Source of the DNA: Nocardioides sp.
GTDB taxonomy: Bacteria; Actinomycetota; Actinomycetes; Propionibacteriales; Nocardioidaceae
Length of the DNA: 42,194 bases
Assembly (NCBI GenBank): GCA_025965335.1
Contig: JAOPXC010000043.1
Location: forward strand, 1 to 42,194
Direction: 5' to 3'
Below, piece by piece: positions 34,201 through 40,441 of this stretch. Positions within the stretch are counted from its first letter, which is position 1. Every line of letters begins with the position of its first letter. Made by a program: the position numbers and the translations under genes. The notes below the pieces were generated by a model. The model saw nothing but the letters and a program-made list of their open reading frames with translations. It searched no databases and had not been told where the DNA came from.

Positions 34201-35873
34201 TCGATGCCCTCGGGACCGAGCAGCCCGGTCGAGTAGGTCGCCAGGGGAGTGCCGTCGAGCGCGAGCTTCTGGACGCGGTTGTTCTCCGTGTCGGCGACGA
34301 ACACCGCGGACCCGGTGACCGCGACGCCCATCGGCTTGTTGAACTGGCCGGCGCCCGAGCCCAGGGCGCCGATCGTGGAGAACGCCAGCGTGGTCGGGTC
34401 GTACTTCTGCAGCCGGTCGTTGCGGGTGTCGGCCACCCACACCACGCCGTCGGGCGCCACGTCGGCACCTTCGGGGTAGGTGAACTGGCCGACGGCGGTG
34501 CCGGTGGCCCCGTAGGACTTCACCGTCGGGGTCGTCGCCAGGTCGCCCGGGAAGTCCTCGATCCGGTCGTTGCGGGTGTCGATGGCCCACACCCGGCCGT
34601 TCGGCGCCACGGTGACGCCCTCCGGCCAGGAGAACGTGGCGGGCTGGGTGCCGCGGGCGCCCACCTTGTTGACGTAGGTCCCGTCGCTCTGGAAGCGCTG
34701 GATCCGGTGGTTGAGCCGGTCCATCACGTAGACCTGGCCGCTCGGCGCGACGTCGACGCCGTACGCCTCGGAGACGCCCGGGGCCGGCGGCTCGTTGCCC
34801 TCGATCGAGCGCACCACGGAGCCGTCGGGCGCGAACACCTCGATCCCGGCACCCCAGAAGTCGGCGGCGAAGATGTTGCCGGCGGAGTCCACGGCGACCC
34901 GGCGCAGGTGGTTGAACTTGCCGGCGTCGACCGGCGGGTCCTCGCACGGCTGCGGGTGGTTGGTGCAGTGGTCACCGAACTGGGGCAGCAGCCACTGCGG
35001 GGTGGCGCCGCTGAGATCCCAGCGGGCGACCCGCCCGTTGCCGGTGTCGGACACGTAGACGGTGTTGCCGTCGGGTGACCAGTCCACGTTGTAGGGGAAG
35101 TTCAGCTGGTTGACCCCACTACCGTTCGTGGCGCCGTCACCGAGCACCCAGACCGCGGCGTTGTTCCAGGTAAGCCCGTTGGCGGAGACGTCGTAGACCC
35201 TGATCTGGTGCTGCTTGTAGGCGGTGACCCACATCCGCCCGTCGGGGCCGCGGCTCACGTCGCGCATGGCGGCGTTGGCTATTCCCAGCGCGGTGGCGGT
35301 GGGCGACTTCCACTGGTAGACGCCGTTGGCGTCCCAGGCCTTGATCAGCGACTGCCCCGTCGAGGCGACGAGCAGCACGTCGTTGGCCGAGTCCCAGGTG
35401 ACGCCGATGGGCGTGTTGAGGCTCTCGTTGCCGGTCCCGACCCCACCCTTCTCCCACTGGAAGACACCGGTGGAGCTGAACTTCTGGATGCGGTTGTTCT
35501 CGGCGTCGGCGACATAGATGTTGCCGGTGTCGTCGACGGCGGCATCGCGTGGGCTGGCGAACTGGCCCGGACCGGTGCCGTAGGAGCCGAACCCGCCGAG
35601 CTTGGTGCCGGTGCGACTGTAGAAGAGGATCCGGTCGCGACCGGTGTCGGCGATCACGAGCCGGTCGTTGGTCGTGTCCACCTCGAGGCCGGAGGGGTAC
35701 ATCTCGGCCTGTGACGGTCCGGCAAGCGTGCCGAGGAACGTCGGCGGGGCCGCCGATGCCGGCGCGGCGGACGCGACAAGCATGACGAAGGCGACCGAGG
35801 AGACGAGCGCCAGGGCGCAGGTCAGGGCGGTGGCCCCTCGCAAGGACACGGAGCGACTGGTCATGGAACGCAT
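31221..35873 (-). CDS. Giant secreted NHL beta-propeller protein with three Ig-like modules (NHL-A), first gene of the long operon
   Basis: 1550 aa from the ATG at 35873 (MRSMTSRSVSLRGATALT...ASA); a second ATG lies three codons later and neither has a strong Shine-Dalgarno. The ORF start at 36092 would run through the promoter region. More than 20 NHL repeats fill residues about 45-1215 (IYVADAENNRIQKFSSTG, VWVADTRNDRLQKYDPT, IFVADTDNDRIAVLDPATG, LWITDETNNRVIVLNNTG), enough for three to four six-bladed propellers. Three Ig-like modules follow, with TWLQGNGTWGATQQFLP, LWLKNDGTWGSTTAN and QWLRPNGTFAAGYAT. It ends KPFVNFTVTN with no anchor. It heads an apparent eight-gene operon of 18.4 kb. Function unknown. 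Confidence 0.87.
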   Translation of the reverse strand: MRSMTSRSVSLRGATALTCALALVSSVAFVMLVASAAPASAAPPTFLGTLAGPSQAEMYPSGLEVDTTNDRLVIADTGRDRILFYSRTGTKLGGFGSYGTGPGQFASPRDAAVDDTGNIYVADAENNRIQKFSSTGVFQWEKGGVGTGNESLNTPIGVTWDSANDVLLVASTGQSLIKAWDANGVYQWKSPTATALGIANAAMRDVSRGPDGRMWVTAYKQHQIRVYDVSANGLTWNNAAVWVLGDGATNGSGVNQLNFPYNVDWSPDGNTVYVSDTGNGRVARWDLSGATPQWLLPQFGDHCTNHPQPCEDPPVDAGKFNHLRRVAVDSAGNIFAADFWGAGIEVFAPDGSVVRSIEGNEPPAPGVSEAYGVDVAPSGQVYVMDRLNHRIQRFQSDGTYVNKVGARGTQPATFSWPEGVTVAPNGRVWAIDTRNDRIEDFPGDLATTPTVKSYGATGTAVGQFTYPEGADVAPDGVVWVADTRNDRLQKYDPTTLAFSTIGALGSGAGQFNKPMGVAVTGSAVFVADTENNRVQKLALDGTPLATYSTGLLGPEGIEVAPDGTVWVADTQNSRLVHLSANLTDLGDGFGSLGTGNTQFFNPHDLAFGNNKMYVADTYNNRVQMFDMPGPVDPPPTPLQPTYADQISSTGGHAPVYPAGVAVVDGTWYVADSGGSRVVTVDPTTGAVAPVAETGLTDPRDLEVDAADASALWVVDTGGNRIVRLARTGQQLSTLTGLTQPYGLTNDATRVYVANTYANSVRAFTRAGATAWTQTTCSGLAFSRPRDVGLADNGQIFVADTDNDRIAVLDPATGACVRTFGTRGTAAGQFKSPRSVTADGSGGLWVADALNYRIQHLNGTGGSLGGTPVDAYGEGAQQFRSPHCISRIPGTTRVAVCDTFNFRMTVYDVGGSTPSYVQTVAGTKPTNGGFNGAFAVAYGPDGSIYAADWFNHRIQKFSPSGAYVGQWGGYGPQNGSLIFPRGLLVTATGDVVVTDSENNRIDVFTSAGAYVKQVKPPAATPLSRPHQTALDGSGGYWIADTNNNRVVHLDSGGAVLATIAITGTATGGSKPEGIAVDVDGSILVSNTQNNRVERYSTSGSLLGTVAASGTGAGQVRKPGGLLVTGTGLARRLWITDETNNRVIVLNNTGAVEATFGTTGSGSGQLNLPRGIAVDPTDGDIAVADFGNDRISLWKPTGPPPPVDVAPPTVGFTAPASGASLPAGTVAVTGTSSDDISVSSVDLAVQRSSDGTWLQGNGTWGATQQFLPTTLTAPGASSSTWSFSFPATVAGTYTLTARATDQAAKTGQATRSFGVAAADSQAPDTSIATPATNATLAPPTSTVTGAASDNVGVASVTILVKDRDTGLWLKNDGTWGSTTANTQRPATLASPGAASTTWTIDIPLGAGNYTVTARAFDAAGNQDATPASRQFSVRVADSTPPDGTLTSPAPNAQVPMGPVPMNGGATDNVGVTSVLLAIQDSVTKQWLRPNGTFAAGYATVTASLGSPGAPTTAWTYTFTPPVARKYGVSVIAKDANGNTDPTKPFVNFTVTN

Positions 35874-36084
35874 GGGCGGCTGCCTGTGGTGGTCCGGAAG
35901 TCGCGCATGACTGAGCGACTCGCCCATCCTCGGGAGGGGGTCGGCCGTGCGAGCCGCGCGGCCGGACCTTTCGCCAAATTTGGTCATGGCCGTCTGGGCG
36001 TGGCCTCGCAAGGGGTGACCACTATTGGTGAGATTCGCGGGGCAAGGGTTCCGGATCGTCGATTCGCCGCCGATGGTCCTTGAC
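35874..36084. promoter_or_regulatory. Divergent promoter region between the NHL operon and the LCP gene
   Basis: 211 nt that should hold the promoter of the eight-gene minus-strand operon and that of the LCP gene. It contains the second copy of the 30-bp element (36019-36048) and a perfect 10-bp palindrome CCAAATTTGG at 35974-35983, AT-rich for this genome. I cannot assign -10/-35 boxes with confidence. Confidence 0.55.
36019..36048 (+). repeat. 30-bp repeated promoter element, copy 2
   Basis: Begins CCACTATTGGTGAGATTCG and matches 4448-4477 at 26 of 30 positions in the same orientation. It lies 37 nt before the chosen LCP start and 146 nt before the NHL-A start. Two copies 31.6 kb apart, both in divergent promoters at the ends of the locus, point to a shared regulator. 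Confidence 0.7.
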
Positions 36085-37125
36085 ATGGGCATCTTCGAAG
36101 CCAGCCCCGTGGGGGGCCAGGTGGAAGCCCCGAGGGACGACGACCACGCCGACCACGGGGTCCGCCGCGCGATGATCGGGCTACTGGCCTGTTCGCTGCT
36201 GCTGGTCGGGTTCGGCTTCGCGAGCGTGGTCTACGTGCAGCACCACCTGGTCGGACAGGTCGACCGGATCGACCACGTCTTCCGGGGTCTCACCGACCGG
36301 CCGGCCAAGCCGTCACAGGGAGACGCCGCCCGGGCCCAGAACATCCTCCTGCTCGGGACGGACCGCCGGTCCGACGACCCCACGACCGGGACGGACGCAT
36401 CCGCCCCGACCTGGATCCCGGGGGCGCAGCGCACGGACGTCATCATGATCCTTCATGTCGACGGGGACGGGAACGGCGCGTCGCTCATCTCGATCCCCCG
36501 GGACGCCTGGGTCGACGTGCCGGGCTACGGGAGCCACAAGATCAATGCGGCCTTCTCGTTGGCCGGGCCGTCGCTCGCGGTGAAGACGATCGAGACGCTG
36601 ACCGGGGTCCGCATCGACCACATGGTGGTCGTCGACTGGAGCGGCTTCGAGGCGATCACCGACGCGGTCGGGGGTGTGACGGTGACCGTGCCGCGCACCA
36701 TCGAGGACCCGATGAACCATGTGGTGTGGACTCGTGGCCGGCAGACCCTCACCGGGCGAGAGGCGCTGCTCTACGTCCGCCAGCGCTACGGGCTGCCCCG
36801 CGGCGATCTCGACCGGATCCTGCGGCAGCAGGCCTACCTGCGCAGTCTCACCCGGGCCTCGGTGAGCGTCCTGCACGGCCGGAACCCCCTGCAGGTCTAC
36901 GACCTGCTCGACGTGGCTTCCCGCAACGTCGCGGTCGACTCGGAGTGGTCCGCCTCCGACATGCGGGGCCTGGCGATGACGATGCGCGGAATCTCGGTCT
37001 CCGACCTCAAGTTCCTCACCGCCCCGGTCGCCGACCTGGGCTGGGAGGGCGACCAGAGCGTGGTTCACCTGGACCCGAAGCGCAACCGGGAGCTGTGGCT
37101 GTCGGTCGCCGAGGACCGGCTCTAG
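36085..37125 (+). CDS. LCP-family (LytR-CpsA-Psr) glycopolymer transferase
   Basis: 346 aa from the ATG at 36085 (MGIFEASPVGGQ); no start has a clear Shine-Dalgarno, and an ATG at 36073 is possible. One N-terminal membrane helix (residues ~29-50) puts the catalytic domain outside. LCP signatures: NILLLGTDRRSDD, QRTDVIMILHVDG, LISIPRDAWVDVPG, HKINAAFSLAGP, GVRIDHMVVVDWSGFEAITDAVGGV and LLYVRQRYGLPRGDLDRILRQQ. The Arg and Asp positions that bind the lipid pyrophosphate are present. LCP enzymes attach undecaprenyl-linked wall teichoic acid, capsule or arabinogalactan to peptidoglycan, so this one probably anchors the locus's polymer. It is divergent from the NHL operon and shares its promoter element. 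Confidence 0.93.
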   Translation: MGIFEASPVGGQVEAPRDDDHADHGVRRAMIGLLACSLLLVGFGFASVVYVQHHLVGQVDRIDHVFRGLTDRPAKPSQGDAARAQNILLLGTDRRSDDPTTGTDASAPTWIPGAQRTDVIMILHVDGDGNGASLISIPRDAWVDVPGYGSHKINAAFSLAGPSLAVKTIETLTGVRIDHMVVVDWSGFEAITDAVGGVTVTVPRTIEDPMNHVVWTRGRQTLTGREALLYVRQRYGLPRGDLDRILRQQAYLRSLTRASVSVLHGRNPLQVYDLLDVASRNVAVDSEWSASDMRGLAMTMRGISVSDLKFLTAPVADLGWEGDQSVVHLDPKRNRELWLSVAEDRL

Positions 37126-37144
37126 GGCGTCGAGTTCCGGGGGG

Positions 37145-37945
37145 TCACCCCGCGGACGTGATCCTGTGGCGCTCGACGAAGTCGACGATCCGGTCGGCCA
37201 GCTCGGGACGGCACACGATCAGGTCGGGCAGGTAGACATCGTGCTGGTTGTACGCCAGGGGCGTGCCGTCGATCCGCGAGGTGAACAGCCCCGCGGCGCG
37301 GGCCACGGCCACCGGAGCTGCGGAGTCCCACTCGTACTGACCACCCGCGTGGACGTAGGCGTCGGTGAGGTCGCGCGCCACCGAGAGGACCTTGACCCCG
37401 GCGGACCCCATCGCGACGAGGTCGGCATCGAGCTCGGCCGCGAGCCCGTGCACGAACTCCGGCGGGCGGCTGCGGGACACGGCGATCCGGGGCCGGCTCG
37501 ACGTGCTCGGAGGTACGACGGGGGGCCGGCCGGTGTTGAAGGTCTCCCCGATGGCCGGCTGCGCCACGGCGCCCGCGGTGAGGTCGCCGGCCTGCCACAG
37601 CGCGACGTGGACCGCCCAGTCCTCGCGAGGCGGCTCGGAGAACTCGCGGGTGCCGTCCAGGGGGTCGATGATCCACACCCGGTCGGCCTTCAGTCGATCG
37701 ACCTTGTCGCCCGAGCTCTCGGTGCGCTCCTCGGACAGCACGGCATCGGCGGGGCGGTGCGCGGCGAGCAGCTCCATGAGCAGCTCGTGCGCGGCCCTGT
37801 CGCCGGCGTCCTTGAGCTCGCGGCCCTCCAGCCCCTCCAGCCGGACCTCGAGCAGCAGCTGCCCGGCGACGGTGGCCAGCCACGTGGCGAGCACGTGGTC
37901 GTCGTCGGCGGCGTCAGCGGGCGGGATGCCGGGATCGAAAGTCAC
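37145..37945 (-). CDS. cysQ: 3'(2'),5'-bisphosphate nucleotidase CysQ (PAP phosphatase), inositol-monophosphatase family
   Basis: 266 aa from a GTG at 37945. It hydrolyses 3'-phosphoadenosine 5'-phosphate (PAP), the by-product of every PAPS-dependent sulfotransferase, to AMP and phosphate. Metal-binding motifs of the Li-sensitive phosphatase family are present: LSEERTESSGD (first acidic site), WIIDPLDGTREF (DPxDGT) and the C-terminal GGQYEWDSAAPVAVA (WDxAA). The wide spacing and the YNQHDVYLPDLIVCR end fit actinobacterial CysQ rather than inositol or fructose-bisphosphate enzymes. It sits 20 nt from the convergent LCP gene, next to a locus with four sulfotransferases, which supports a role in clearing PAP. 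Substrate preference is inferred. Confidence 0.85.
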   Translation of the reverse strand: MTFDPGIPPADAADDDHVLATWLATVAGQLLLEVRLEGLEGRELKDAGDRAAHELLMELLAAHRPADAVLSEERTESSGDKVDRLKADRVWIIDPLDGTREFSEPPREDWAVHVALWQAGDLTAGAVAQPAIGETFNTGRPPVVPPSTSSRPRIAVSRSRPPEFVHGLAAELDADLVAMGSAGVKVLSVARDLTDAYVHAGGQYEWDSAAPVAVARAAGLFTSRIDGTPLAYNQHDVYLPDLIVCRPELADRIVDFVERHRITSAG

Positions 37946-37991
37946 CGGGTCACCCTAGCCATCTACCCGGAGCAGCTGCGTGGAGGACCGC

Positions 37992-38597
37992 TCAGGAGTT
38001 GAACGACTGCTGGGTGCGCTCGAGACCGTCGACGATGAGCGACTCCACTGCGTCGGCGGCCTTGTCCACCTGGAACGGCAGCGTCTTGCGCTCCGTGGAG
38101 GAGTAGTTGGAGAGCACGAAGTCGGCCACGTCCTGCCGGCCCGGTGGGCGGCCGATGCCGATCCGGACGCGATGGAAGTCGCCGGTGCCGAGCGAGGACC
38201 GCATCGACTTCAGGCCGTTGTGGCCGTTGTCGCCGCCGCCGAGCTTGACCCGCATCGTGTCGAAGGGGAGGTCGAGCTCGTCGTGGATCGCGAGGATCCG
38301 CTCCGGCGGCACCTTGTAGAACGTCGCCAGGGCCTTGACCGATCCCCCGGACTCGTTCATGTACCCGCGCGGACGGGCGAGCACGACGCGCGGGCCGGGT
38401 GAGCCGGGGGCGCCGAGGCGACCCTCGACCACCTCGGCACGCCCCGACTTGTGGGAGCGGAACGAAGCGCCCATCCGGCGGGCCAGCTCGTCGGCGACGA
38501 GGTAGCCGACGTTGTGGCGGTGACCGGCATAGGAAGGGCCGGGGTTCCCGAGCCCGACCACGAGCCACACAGGGGTCCCTGTGTCAGCAGTGGTCAT
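37992..38597 (-). CDS. pth: Peptidyl-tRNA hydrolase
   Basis: 201 aa from the ATG at 38597. It releases tRNA from peptidyl-tRNA that drops off the ribosome. The N-terminal motif [21 protein letters not shown] contains catalytic His28. [31 protein letters not shown] and [30 protein letters not shown] are the remaining conserved blocks, and [10 protein letters not shown] is the usual lid region. Length is normal. It lies 42 nt after rplY, the common actinobacterial order rplY-pth, so the two are probably co-transcribed. A housekeeping gene marking the end of the accessory locus. Confidence 0.97.
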   Translation of the reverse strand: MTTADTGTPVWLVVGLGNPGPSYAGHRHNVGYLVADELARRMGASFRSHKSGRAEVVEGRLGAPGSPGPRVVLARPRGYMNESGGSVKALATFYKVPPERILAIHDELDLPFDTMRVKLGGGDNGHNGLKSMRSSLGTGDFHRVRIGIGRPPGRQDVADFVLSNYSSTERKTLPFQVDKAADAVESLIVDGLERTQQSFNS

Positions 38598-38639
38598 GGT
38601 CTCGGAGTCCCGGCCCTCTCTCCGGAAGAACAGCGGGGA

Positions 38640-39296
38640 TCACTCCCCGTCGGACGCCTCGGGGGCCGCCGCGGCGGCCTCGGTCTCGGGCTCGTCGCGC
38701 TCGATGCCGGCCTCGGCCTCGGCCTCGGCGAGCTCGGCCTCGACCTGCTGGGTGGTCGACGCCTCGGTGATGTTGACGATGAGCGCGTCGGCATCGAGCA
38801 GCAGCGTCGAGCCGCTGGGCAGCGTGAGGTCGGACGCCAGGATCTGGGTGCCGGCGGGGAGCCCCTCGATGGACACCTCGATGGAATCCGGGATGTGCGT
38901 CGCCTCGGCCTCGACCTGGACGGTGTTGTTGTCGACCACGACCAGGGTCTCGCGCTGGGCGTCGCCCACGAGCACGATCGGGATGTCGACGGTGACCTTC
39001 TCGCCCCGTCGCACGGCGACGAAGTCGATGTGCTCGAGGTGGCGGCGGATCGGGTCGATCTGGACCTGCTTGGTCAGCGCCAGCTGGCTCGTGCCGTCGA
39101 TGTCCAGCTCGAGCAGGGCGTTCGCGCCGCCGTGCTTGAGCGCCATCATGGTGTCGTGACCCGGCAGGGTGATGTGGACCGGGTCGTTGCCGTGCCCGTA
39201 CAGGACGGCGGGGACCTTGTCGGCGCGGCGGATGCGGCGAGCCGCGCCCTTGCCGAACTCGGTGCGGGGCTCTGCGGTGATCTTCTCGGCGGCCAT
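38640..39296 (-). CDS. rplY: Ribosomal protein L25 / general stress protein Ctc
   Basis: 218 aa from the ATG at 39296, with GAGGAG 7 nt upstream; the track ORF to 40076 reads through the intergenic region. The N-terminal domain (about 1-95: ITAEPRTEFGKGAARRIRRA, KVPAVLYGHG, LTKQVQIDPIRRHLEHIDFV) binds 5S rRNA. The C-terminal TL5/Ctc domain follows (HIPDSIEVSIEGLPAGTQIL, LPSGSTLLLDADALIVNIT). An acidic Ala/Glu-rich tail (AELAEAEAEAGIERDEPETE) ends it, as in other actinobacterial CTC proteins. It precedes pth. Confidence 0.96.
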   Translation of the reverse strand: MAAEKITAEPRTEFGKGAARRIRRADKVPAVLYGHGNDPVHITLPGHDTMMALKHGGANALLELDIDGTSQLALTKQVQIDPIRRHLEHIDFVAVRRGEKVTVDIPIVLVGDAQRETLVVVDNNTVQVEAEATHIPDSIEVSIEGLPAGTQILASDLTLPSGSTLLLDADALIVNITEASTTQQVEAELAEAEAEAGIERDEPETEAAAAAPEASDGE

Positions 39297-39571
39297 GCGA
39301 CTACTCCTCGTACGTGCTGACGTCAGAAACGTGGGTGGCTGCCCCGGACCCGGCGACCGACATGACGAACGCCGCGCACCCGGTCTGAGTCGACATCGAG
39401 CAGCGCGGCGCACCATGAGGTCCTGCCAGCCCTGTCGATCACGGAGCGCCCGAACTCGTGAACCGTCCGGTGCTCCCTCGCCGAGGCAACCTGTTGATCC
39501 TAGCGACGCCGTTCGCGGAGCGCGAATCGCGGTGGACGCCTTGGCTGGGAGCTGGCCCGCGCAGCCCCGGG
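39297..39571 (-). promoter_or_regulatory. Long leader and possible promoter of rplY
   Basis: No gene can be supported here. On the minus strand a TAGGAT -10-like box lies near 39501-39496, with a weak TTCGCG 18 nt before it, implying a 5' leader of about 190 nt. The leader contains an 8-bp perfect stem (CGCCGCGC / GCGCGGCG at 39370-39377 and 39403-39410) around a 25-nt loop. A regulatory leader is possible, but it matches no class that I recognise. Confidence 0.35.
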
Positions 39572-39615
39572 ACGTCATACGGACAGCGCAAGCGGTTGCT
39601 CCGTCCGTATGACGT
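39572..39615 (-). terminator. Strong hairpin terminator after the ABC exporter operon
   Basis: Perfect 13-bp arms ACGTCATACGGAC and GTCCGTATGACGT enclose an 18-nt region that itself pairs (GCAA/TTGC). It starts 30 nt after the permease stop at 39646. No T-tract, as expected for this genome. It insulates the exporter operon from rplY. Confidence 0.85.
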
Positions 39616-39645
39616 GCCGGGTCGGCCGGCGCGCGCGAGGTGGCC

Positions 39646-40431
39646 TCAGTTGCGGTCGAGCGAGGCCCGGCGCCGACTCTCGTCCTCGAAGAAGCGCAGC
39701 AGGACCAGGCCGGCGACGGTGTAGAGCGCGCCGATCCCGATCTCCCGGGCAACGAGACCGGTGACATCCCCGAGCGAGCTCCCGTCGGCGAGCAGCCGAG
39801 CGGCCTCGATGGCGTGGGTGAGGGGCAGCCAGGACCCGGTCGTGGCCATCCAGCCGGGCAGGTCGTCGAGCGCGACGTTGACCCCGCAGAACACCAGCAG
39901 GATGCAGAACACGACGTTCCCGAGAACCGCGGTCTCCCGAACCCGCAGGGCGACCGCGCCCATGGCGAGCCCGAGCCCGGTGCAGGACGCCGACGCGACA
40001 ACGACGACGAACAGGATCGCCGGCCACGACCCGGGTGGCACGTGCACGTCGAGCAGCAGCACACCGGCGAGCACACCGACCATCGCGACGCCCCAGCCGT
40101 TCGCGATCACCGGGAGCGCCCGGCCGAGGAACAGCGGGATCCTCCGGGCCGGGGTGGCCAGCACGATGCCGAGCGTGTGCCCCTCGCGCTCGCCCCCGAT
40201 CGTGGCGCCCATCGCGAACAGGCACGGGATCGCGGCGTAGTTCAGTGCGTTGCCGATGACGTAGAACTCGTCGTTGCCCACGCCGGCGCTCCGGCCGATG
40301 TAGGAGAACAGCAGGATCTGGCAGATCGGCGACACGATCAGCGACGGGATCAGGATCCACGGGTTGAGCCAGCCGAACATCGCGCGGTAGCTCATCAGGC
40401 CGCCGATGAAGAAGATCCGCAAGGACGTCAC
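39646..40431 (-). CDS. ABC-2 type transporter permease (second permease)
   Basis: 261 aa from a GTG at 40431, 10 nt after the stop of the other permease. About six membrane helices with the ABC-2 features GGEREGHTLGIVLATPARRIPLFLGR (cytosolic loop contacting the ATPase) and LPLTHAIEAARLLADG near the C-terminus. It resembles DrrB/NodJ-like drug or lipid exporters. Together with the other permease and the ATPase it makes a heterodimeric exporter. Nothing in the sequence names the substrate. It could export a lipid or glycan, but the strong terminator and the housekeeping genes between it and the polysaccharide locus argue against a direct link. Confidence 0.88.
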   Translation of the reverse strand: MTSLRIFFIGGLMSYRAMFGWLNPWILIPSLIVSPICQILLFSYIGRSAGVGNDEFYVIGNALNYAAIPCLFAMGATIGGEREGHTLGIVLATPARRIPLFLGRALPVIANGWGVAMVGVLAGVLLLDVHVPPGSWPAILFVVVVASASCTGLGLAMGAVALRVRETAVLGNVVFCILLVFCGVNVALDDLPGWMATTGSWLPLTHAIEAARLLADGSSLGDVTGLVAREIGIGALYTVAGLVLLRFFEDESRRRASLDRN

Positions 40432-40441
40432 GCTGCCGTCC

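Noticed and set aside
23967-35873. Repetitive DNA of the NHL genes as a CRISPR or satellite array
   Set aside because: The repeats are degenerate at DNA level and encode regular NHL blades; no identical repeat-spacer pattern exists.
39297-39571. A tRNA or small gene in the rplY upstream region
   Set aside because: No cloverleaf, T-loop consensus or coding pattern with a ribosome site was found on either strand.
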